From contig JABXKE010000002.1 of assembly GCA_013540595.1 (NCBI GenBank), positions 744,050 through 808,049 of the forward strand: 64,000 nucleotides of DNA, written 5' to 3'. Positions 59,148 through 64,000 of this stretch are shown here, piece after piece. Both the position numbers and the translations under genes were made by a program. Below the pieces are notes generated by a model. It ran no database searches and was not told the DNA's origin. It saw only the letters and a list, made by a program, of their open reading frames with translations. The stretch is from Pyrodictium sp. (GTDB lineage Archaea > Thermoproteota > Thermoprotei_A > Sulfolobales > Pyrodictiaceae). The stretch's first letter is position 1. Every line of letters starts with the position of its first letter.

Positions 59148-60727
59148 TCCTCGTAGCCATAAGCCCACGGGACCTCGCGAGCCCAGCCCATAGCTCTTTT
59201 CACCGCTGCTTTCCAGCCATTGTAGAGCCTCTCTCTTTCCCTCTGGCTCATCTTCGGTTTAAACACCCTCTCTGCTCTCCACTTCCCAGCCAGCTCTTCT
59301 AGGCTCTTCCAGACCCCAGTAGCTAGTCCTGCGAGGAAGGCTGCTCCAAGAGAAGTAGTCTCATAGACTACTGGCCTAACAACAGTCACACCAAGAATAT
59401 CAGCTTGGAACTGTAGCAGGAAGTCACTCCTTGAAACACCTCCATCCACTCTTAGCACTTCTATCCTTTTGCCAGTATCAGATTCCATAGCCTCAATAAC
59501 GTCCCTGGTAAGGTAGGCTATAGCCTCAAGTGCTGCTCGCGCAATATGCCTCCTCTCTGTGCCCCTTGTAATCCCTATGATTAGCCCTCTCGCATACTGG
59601 TCCCAGTAGGGTGCGCCAAGCCCAGTAAAGGCGGGCACAAAGTAGACGCCGCCAGTGTCTCCAGCAGCCTCGGCGAGAGGCTCGACCTCGCCTGGAACCT
59701 CTATAATCTTAAGGCCGTCGCGTAGCCACTGTATAGCGGCACCAGAAACGAATATGCTCCCCTCAAGCGCGTAGTACGCCTTGCCAGGCTCAAGTGAGTA
59801 ATACACAGTAGTCAACAAGCCATGCCTAGAAGCTACTGGGCTACGCCCAGTGTTGAACAATACGAAGGTGCCAGTACCATAGGTAGCCTTGACATCGCCC
59901 TCTTTGAACCCAGCCTGCCCGAAGAGGGCTGCTTGCTGGTCACCAGCATCCCCTGCAACAGGTATGCTACGCCCACCAAAGAGTGCAGAGACCTCGGGGC
60001 CGGTATACCCGTAGAACTCCCTGTCACTAGAAGGCCTAGGGAGTGGGAGGACGTGCTCTGGGATCCTGCCTTGCAGCTCCAGGAGCTCACTATCCCACTC
60101 CAGGCGGTGTATGTTGAATAGCATTGTGCGAGAAGCATTACTATAATCAGTTACGTGTGCACCACTCCTCTCTGGCGTGAGCACATCACGGGATCCCCTC
60201 GTTAGATTCCAGATAATCCACGCATCAATAGTGCCAACGAGAACCTCCCCTTTCTCAGCCTTCTCCCTAACCCCAGGCACATTGTCGAAGATCCACCATA
60301 TCTTCGTGCTAGAAAAGTAGCTGTCTGGAACCAGCCCAGTCTTCCCCCTTATGGCCTCAAGATGCTCGCTCTTAAGCCAGTCAACAATCCTAGCAGTCCT
60401 CCTGTCCTGCCAGACAATAGCATTGTATACAGGCTTGCCAGTCCTCGGGTCCCAGACAACCACTGTCTCACGCTGATTAGTAACACCTATACTAGCAATA
60501 TCCCCCGGATCTATCCTGCCCCTCTCCAGCGCCTCACGAATACAAGCCTTCACATTCAACCATATCTCTTCGGGGTCATGTTCAACCCAGCCTGGCCTCG
60601 GGAATACCTGCTTGTGCTCACGATAAGCCCAAGCCCCCTTAACAGGAAGGCCATCCTCGTCAAACACAATGACCCTAGTACCAGTAGTACCCTGATCAAT
60701 TGCTAGAACAAGACTCCTCCCAGCCAA
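59144..60727 (-). CDS. glpK: Glycerol kinase
   Basis: 527 residues. FGGY family: [16 protein letters not shown] at the N-terminus, [26 protein letters not shown] and the late [17 protein letters not shown]. Phosphorylates glycerol to sn-glycerol-3-phosphate; archaea make G1P for lipids, so this enzyme serves glycerol uptake or recycling. Slightly longer than bacterial GlpK because of a C-terminal tail. TTG 60727 appears leaderless from ATTATAGTTTG near 60751. Convergent with the phosphodiesterase. Confidence 0.95.
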   Translation of the reverse strand: MAGRSLVLAIDQGTTGTRVIVFDEDGLPVKGAWAYREHKQVFPRPGWVEHDPEEIWLNVKACIREALERGRIDPGDIASIGVTNQRETVVVWDPRTGKPVYNAIVWQDRRTARIVDWLKSEHLEAIRGKTGLVPDSYFSSTKIWWIFDNVPGVREKAEKGEVLVGTIDAWIIWNLTRGSRDVLTPERSGAHVTDYSNASRTMLFNIHRLEWDSELLELQGRIPEHVLPLPRPSSDREFYGYTGPEVSALFGGRSIPVAGDAGDQQAALFGQAGFKEGDVKATYGTGTFVLFNTGRSPVASRHGLLTTVYYSLEPGKAYYALEGSIFVSGAAIQWLRDGLKIIEVPGEVEPLAEAAGDTGGVYFVPAFTGLGAPYWDQYARGLIIGITRGTERRHIARAALEAIAYLTRDVIEAMESDTGKRIEVLRVDGGVSRSDFLLQFQADILGVTVVRPVVYETTSLGAAFLAGLATGVWKSLEELAGKWRAERVFKPKMSQRERERLYNGWKAAVKRAMGWAREVPWAYGYED

Positions 60728-60834
60728 TTATAACACCAATCAAACTATAATGCTAAGACGACAGAATAAAACACACCCCCACACCAAGGCCTAGAGGATG
60801 AATATGTTGGTGAAAACTATACGCTCACAGAACT

Positions 60835-61170
60835 TTGGCTCCTATAGATCAGCCGTGCACGATATTACTGGTGAGCCGTAAAGACGTCGTGTGGGATTGT
60901 GTTGTGGGCCGTAAGAGGGGTGGTCTAAGAGAGGCTATAGCACAGCTCTACTACTCCGGCAAGAGAGGCTATGTTGTTATTGTAGAACGTGGCACAGCTA
61001 CTGGCTTGCGCCGCTTAAGTCTTGAGAATGTTGAAAGGCTTGGGCGTGGCTACCTCGTGCTTATCGATGGCACTATTATCCCCTTGCACCGTGTCGTAAT
61101 GGTTCTCGATGAGAAAGGAGATGTGATCTACAGTCGTGGCATGGGTGGAGAGGGCAGAGAAGAAGGGTAG
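60835..61170 (+). CDS. MJ1316/DUF504 RNA-repair domain protein
   Basis: 111 residues. VVWDCVVGRKRGG, then VVIVERGTATGLRRLSL and a terminal LIDGTIIPLHRVVMVLDEKGDVIYSR match the DUF504 (MJ1316) family, predicted to recognise RNA with cyclic phosphate ends. The D-G-T-x-I-P-x-H-R block is diagnostic. TTG 60835 sits about 26 bases after AACTATACGC; GTG 60872 (MSRKDVVWDC) is the alternative. Less than 1 kb further lies ThpR, also an RNA-end protein. Confidence 0.8.
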   Translation: MAPIDQPCTILLVSRKDVVWDCVVGRKRGGLREAIAQLYYSGKRGYVVIVERGTATGLRRLSLENVERLGRGYLVLIDGTIIPLHRVVMVLDEKGDVIYSRGMGGEGREEG

Positions 61171-61209
61171 GGGGCTAAGTCTATCCTTGCCGTGGAGTTT
61201 TGGGCTAGG

Positions 61210-61635
61210 TCATGGCCAGTTTATTCTTAGCACTATTCTGCAGTCCTTGCTTATTAGTAGCTCGCCAAGGTCGTAGAACTCTGTGCCTGCAATAGTCACG
61301 GTCTTAGTCTCTCTCTTCTCCCCGAGCTCGCGGCACATCTTAGACTCGTCGGGGTCTGGCTCCAACAGTTCTCTGGGCATCCTCTGCAACGCCTCTTCTA
61401 CATAGTTCTTGTCTACATGGACGAGCTTGCCCTCAGCAACTTTCAATACCTCTCTGCCTGTCTCCTCATCCACTATTACGGCCTCTTGTTCGGGCTCGTA
61501 TACCTCGACTAGTTTATCGATGCACTCACCTATAGTGCTACAAGAGAACGCGGCTACCAGGTCTAGTTCCACTTGGGGTGGCTCCCTCTCCTCTTCCTCT
61601 ACAACCCTCTCCTCGTATATCCTAAGCTCGAACAC
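61210..61635 (-). CDS. Hypothetical acidic protein, 141 residues
   Basis: Not recognised. Begins MFELRIYEERVVEEEERE, contains FSCSTIGECIDKLVEVYE, an alternating strand/turn section VIVDEETGREVLKVAEG and ends with strands KTVTIAGTEFYDLG and CRIVLRINW. Very acidic, soluble. GTG 61635 follows TGGAGGA by eight bases, and a TATA-like GTTTATTTTG near 61692 places transcription start near 61666, ruling against the frame extension to 61686. Confidence 0.65.
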   Translation of the reverse strand: MFELRIYEERVVEEEEREPPQVELDLVAAFSCSTIGECIDKLVEVYEPEQEAVIVDEETGREVLKVAEGKLVHVDKNYVEEALQRMPRELLEPDPDESKMCRELGEKRETKTVTIAGTEFYDLGELLISKDCRIVLRINWP

Positions 61636-61763
61636 GGCATAGCTCCTCCATACAGTACTCAAGTGAATCTGTCTGTATCCTAGCAAAATAAACTAGTTGC
61701 AGTGAGGTTTTTGGTATGAAGTAAAAAGAATTTTTCGCTGGCAGTATTGAAAACAATAATTAA

Positions 61764-61795
61764 GGCTCTAGTACTACACGTGTGACTAGAGAGCC
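61764..61795. repeat. Hairpin-forming repeat upstream of small protein
   Basis: GGCTCT (61764-61769) and AGAGCC (61790-61795) with inner AGT/ACT and the ACACGTGT palindrome between. It ends 17 bases before the GTG of the 57-residue gene. Confidence 0.4.
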
Positions 61796-61812
61796 AGGCT
61801 AGGGGATACACG

Positions 61813-61986
61813 GTGAGCAGCACGGTAAGAGGAAGGAAGAGAAGGAGGAAGAGGATGAGGCTAAGCTTTGAGGATCTATGGGAAGAAGAATACGTGGCTA
61901 TGGCGTATAGCTGCTGCGACTATGAGTACTGGTATCTTGATGAAGCACTAGAAGAAAGCAACGACAGCTGTGGTACAGCATGCTAG
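61813..61986 (+). CDS. Small protein, 57 residues, basic head and acidic tail
   Basis: GTG 61813 starts MSSTVRGRKRRRKRMRLSF, a strongly basic head, followed by an acidic, aromatic- and Cys-rich remainder (EDLWEEEY, SCCDYEYWYLDEALEE). AGGGG lies eight bases before GTG. Too short for standard tracks, family not recognised. The split charge and two or three cysteines suggest a nucleic acid- or metal-binding factor, perhaps a small regulatory or anti-toxin-like protein, but nothing decides this. Confidence 0.5.
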   Translation: MSSTVRGRKRRRKRMRLSFEDLWEEEYVAMAYSCCDYEYWYLDEALEESNDSCGTAC

Positions 61987-62028
61987 GAGCCTTTGCCCGT
62001 GTACACGCCCTGTGAGGAGCCTGGCCCC

Positions 62029-62583
62029 TCACTCTTCTATGGCTGGGATTTCTCGTAGTGTCTTGTATATCGGGCCGCTCCTTGTTAGTATGCTCTGTTT
62101 AATCCTTACAGACCCTAGTGTTATATAGCCCACCTCTGCGTCTTGGAGCTCGTTTAGGAGCTTTACTACACGGTCAATATTCCTTGAGCCCTTGAGCCTT
62201 GCAAGAGTGACGTGTGCCACAAACTCTTCTCTCTCTGGCTTAAAGCCTAGCCGGCGTACACCACGCTCTATAACCTTGTATATTCTCTCCAGCTCTTCAG
62301 CACCCTCCTTGACGCCAACCCATATGACTCTCGGCCTTGTCAGTGTGGGGAATGCTCCTACACCCTGGAGGTGTAGCCTTACCTTTCTAGGTTGTGCCTC
62401 ACGTATTATCCTCTCCAGCTCGTCGAGAAGGCTTAGGGGCGTATTCCCCAGAAACCTCAGCGTTATATGCATATTATGGTCCTCTACAGGCTTCATTGGC
62501 GCCCCAGTGGCTACAAAGGCGTCTCTAATCTTTACTAGCCTGCTAATTACTACTGGGTCTTCTATGTCCACAGCAATAAACAT
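62029..62583 (-). CDS. thpR: RNA 2',3'-cyclic phosphodiesterase (2'-5' RNA ligase family, ThpR)
   Basis: 184 residues starting MFIAVDIEDP. Two H-x-T/S-x motifs, HITL in the first half and HVTL in the second, identify the 2H phosphoesterase fold; ThpR opens 2',3'-cyclic phosphates and ligates half tRNAs weakly in vitro. ATG 62583 is eight bases after GAGGTT; the frame extends to 62610. Neighbouring MJ1316-domain protein at 60.8 kb hints at an RNA-end repair neighbourhood. Confidence 0.92.
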   Translation of the reverse strand: MFIAVDIEDPVVISRLVKIRDAFVATGAPMKPVEDHNMHITLRFLGNTPLSLLDELERIIREAQPRKVRLHLQGVGAFPTLTRPRVIWVGVKEGAEELERIYKVIERGVRRLGFKPEREEFVAHVTLARLKGSRNIDRVVKLLNELQDAEVGYITLGSVRIKQSILTRSGPIYKTLREIPAIEE

Positions 62584-62817
62584 CCTAACAACCTCAGACA
62601 ACGCCTTCACGCACCCCCTCTACAGCACTCCACGCCTACAGTATGGTTTGGAAAGTGATAAGCCCTATTCCCCACCACCTGCAAGTGCTCGCTCGCCCTC
62701 ACGGAGCGGTCTAGAACACTGTCTTATCGAGGATTCCATGAACACTAGCAATTCTCATGCTTTCCTAATACTTATCTATGCCTAATCGAGATAGTATTGC
62801 GTATTGGTGGCTTTGTA

Positions 62818-63342
62818 GTGGAGTGCATCGAGGCTTTGCTCACAAGGAGAAGTATAAGAAGGTTTAGAGACGAGGAAGTGCCGCTCCAGCGTATTATTGA
62901 GGCAATCAATGTTGCACGGTATGCTCCGAGTGCTAAGAATAGTCAGCCTTGGAGATTCATAGTAGTTAAAGACCCCCAGCTGCTAAGGAGGCTGTCTGAG
63001 CTAAGTATTGGGGCTAGGCCGCTTGCAAATGCTAGTCTAGCTGTGGTAGTGATAGCTAATAAGGACGAGTCCCCCACATCCTACCTTGTTGATGGCGCTC
63101 TTGCAGCAATGTACTTCTGGCTGGCTCTCCACTGTATGGGACTAGGTGCTGTGTGGATCCAAACACTACGCAGGATAGAAGAGATAAACAAGCTGCTCGA
63201 CGTGCCCAGCAACTATGTGCCAGTCGCAATATTCGCTATTGGTTATCCTGCTGAGAAGCCGCCTGCAAGGCCTAGACGCCCTCTAGAAGAGATAGTATTC
63301 ATAGATAAGTACGGCAACAAGATCCAGTCAACCAGCATGTGA
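62818..63342 (+). CDS. Nitroreductase family FMN protein
   Basis: 174 residues. TRRSIRRFRDEEVP and YAPSAKNSQPWRFIVV are the FMN-binding blocks of the nitroreductase family, followed by LGAVWIQTLRRIEEINKLL and the late IGYPAEKPPARPRRPLEE. Reduces nitro groups, quinones or F420/flavin-type substrates; exact substrate unknown. GTG 62818 follows GGTGG by eight bases; the frame extends to TTG 62797. The 235-base spacer upstream holds no clear gene. Confidence 0.9.
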   Translation: MECIEALLTRRSIRRFRDEEVPLQRIIEAINVARYAPSAKNSQPWRFIVVKDPQLLRRLSELSIGARPLANASLAVVVIANKDESPTSYLVDGALAAMYFWLALHCMGLGAVWIQTLRRIEEINKLLDVPSNYVPVAIFAIGYPAEKPPARPRRPLEEIVFIDKYGNKIQSTSM

Positions 63343-63405
63343 TCAACAACCCCTACGGGCTAAGTGGCCACGGCAAAGACAGTTATTGTGGTAGATGGTT
63401 CCTTA

Positions 63406-64000
63406 CTAGTGTTTGTGTGTGCATAGTAGGTCGCGTATCTTCACGTAGTCTTTTGGTATCTCTGCTCTAACTCCTTTATAGGGGTCTACGACCTGGTTTA
63501 TCTTCAAGTCTACTATGAGGCTTGCAAGCATGTACGCGTCCTCAAACGACAAGTTCTGAGACTTGGCTATGGCCTCTACAGCAGCCTCTGTGGCACGGTA
63601 GGCAGCCTCGTCCAGAGTCTCGCCGTAGGCTAGTATGGCGTAGCGGTCGCCGAGATCTAGTACTGGGAACCTTGGCCTACACTTCTTAACCAAGCCTACG
63701 CGCACGAGAACCTCCCCGGAAACTTCTGCAGCAGAAACACAGACCTCGCCATCACCCTGCACGAGGTGGAGGTCCCCGAGAGCCAGCAGTGCACCCTCAA
63801 CAAATACTGGCAAGTAAACCCTCACACCCCTACCCAGCACCGAGACATCCATGTTGCCACCGTGCTCGCCAAGACTACCAGTCGGAACCTCCCCCTCTGC
63901 AGGAGCAACACCTATAACTCCTACCATAGGCCTCAACTTAATCCTCAAGCTACCAAACCTGAGGAACCCATCGTCTACACGGAGAATCCTAGCCCTAGGA
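63406..64000 (-). CDS. Acetamidase/formamidase family protein, N-terminus beyond window
   Basis: Open to the right edge of the window: codons before 63948 stay in frame and read FLRFGSLRIKLRPMVGVIGVAPAEGEVPTG. That phrase, with GEHGGNMD and later LALGDLHLVQGDGEV, is the FmdA/AmdA acetamidase-formamidase signature with metal ligands. About the last 200 of 300 residues are present, so the apparent TTG start at 63948 is not real. Hydrolyses formamide or short amides to ammonia and acid. Confidence 0.88.
   Translation of the reverse strand, partial: PRARILRVDDGFLRFGSLRIKLRPMVGVIGVAPAEGEVPTGSLGEHGGNMDVSVLGRGVRVYLPVFVEGALLALGDLHLVQGDGEVCVSAAEVSGEVLVRVGLVKKCRPRFPVLDLGDRYAILAYGETLDEAAYRATEAAVEAIAKSQNLSFEDAYMLASLIVDLKINQVVDPYKGVRAEIPKDYVKIRDLLCTHKH

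Noticed and set aside
1-64000. CRISPR arrays, insertion sequences, tRNA and rRNA genes
   Set aside because: No regularly spaced repeats, transposase-like frames, or tRNA/rRNA signatures were recognised by eye; small tRNAs with introns could be missed without a dedicated search.

Overview
The window looks like a hyperthermophilic crenarchaeon (Thermoproteota), most likely a Desulfurococcales/Pyrodictiaceae-type organism. Visible reasons are a single-chain reverse gyrase, two Alba chromatin proteins, an ESCRT-III/CdvB-type protein, RadA, ribosomal protein eS30, archaeal GatD/GatE, an archaeal ThrRS and a mevalonate gene cluster. First genes of transcription units tend to have a TATA box about 25-30 bases before a leaderless ATG/GTG/TTG, while internal genes have GGAGG/GAGGTG sites. 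The family-level placement is inference from gene content.

Layout. 0-2.5 kb: a junction where an aconitase fragment meets a truncated sufB, then sufC and a CdvB paralogue. 2.9-8.1 kb: an orphan DppD-type ATPase and the first mevalonate steps (HMG-CoA reductase; convergent HMG-CoA synthase, thiolase and DUF35 bridge protein). 8.2-12.6 kb: a cut-down protein disulfide oxidoreductase behind a strong palindrome, gatDE and eS30. 12.9-21.2 kb: DNA topology block (Alba, reverse gyrase, Alba), two unknown genes and an Lhr-type helicase. 21.3-25.4 kb: small regulators, a HIT protein, a prepilin peptidase and radA. 25.5-31.9 kb: thrS, glmS, a sugar-phosphate nucleotidyltransferase, a structured RNA candidate, an ASCH protein and a zinc ribbon. 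31.9-37.9 kb: a convincing C/D box guide RNA, a branched-chain amino acid (Liv) ABC transporter whose binding protein lacks its secretion signal, and endonuclease III. 38-45 kb: a DMT transporter, a hydroxyacid dehydrogenase, a fused ABC ATPase/permease remnant, a chymotrypsin-fold (S1E-like) secreted protease with an adjacent membrane protein, an AglH-type enzyme and broken gene remnants.

45-55.5 kb is the most interesting part. A KaiC-like protein, a type II/IV secretion ATPase and two TadC/GspF membrane proteins lie divergent from an extracellular-fibre cluster. That cluster has three exported proteins sharing an A-x-A / LWW[DE]-x-L processing region (two of them TasA/bundling-pilus/cannula-like, one with EF-hand calcium loops), a SipW/ER-type signal peptidase I with a large extra membrane domain, and a five-repeat surface protein anchored by a C-terminal helix. 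Inverted repeats lie at the promoter and just after the first subunit gene, which suggests high expression of the first subunit.

55.7-64 kb: a small membrane protein, an MFS permease and an alpha/beta hydrolase, glycerol phosphate recycling (GDPD plus GlpK), two RNA-end proteins (MJ1316/DUF504 and ThpR), two small unknown proteins, a nitroreductase and a formamidase cut by the window end. No CRISPR array, tRNA, rRNA or insertion sequence was recognised.
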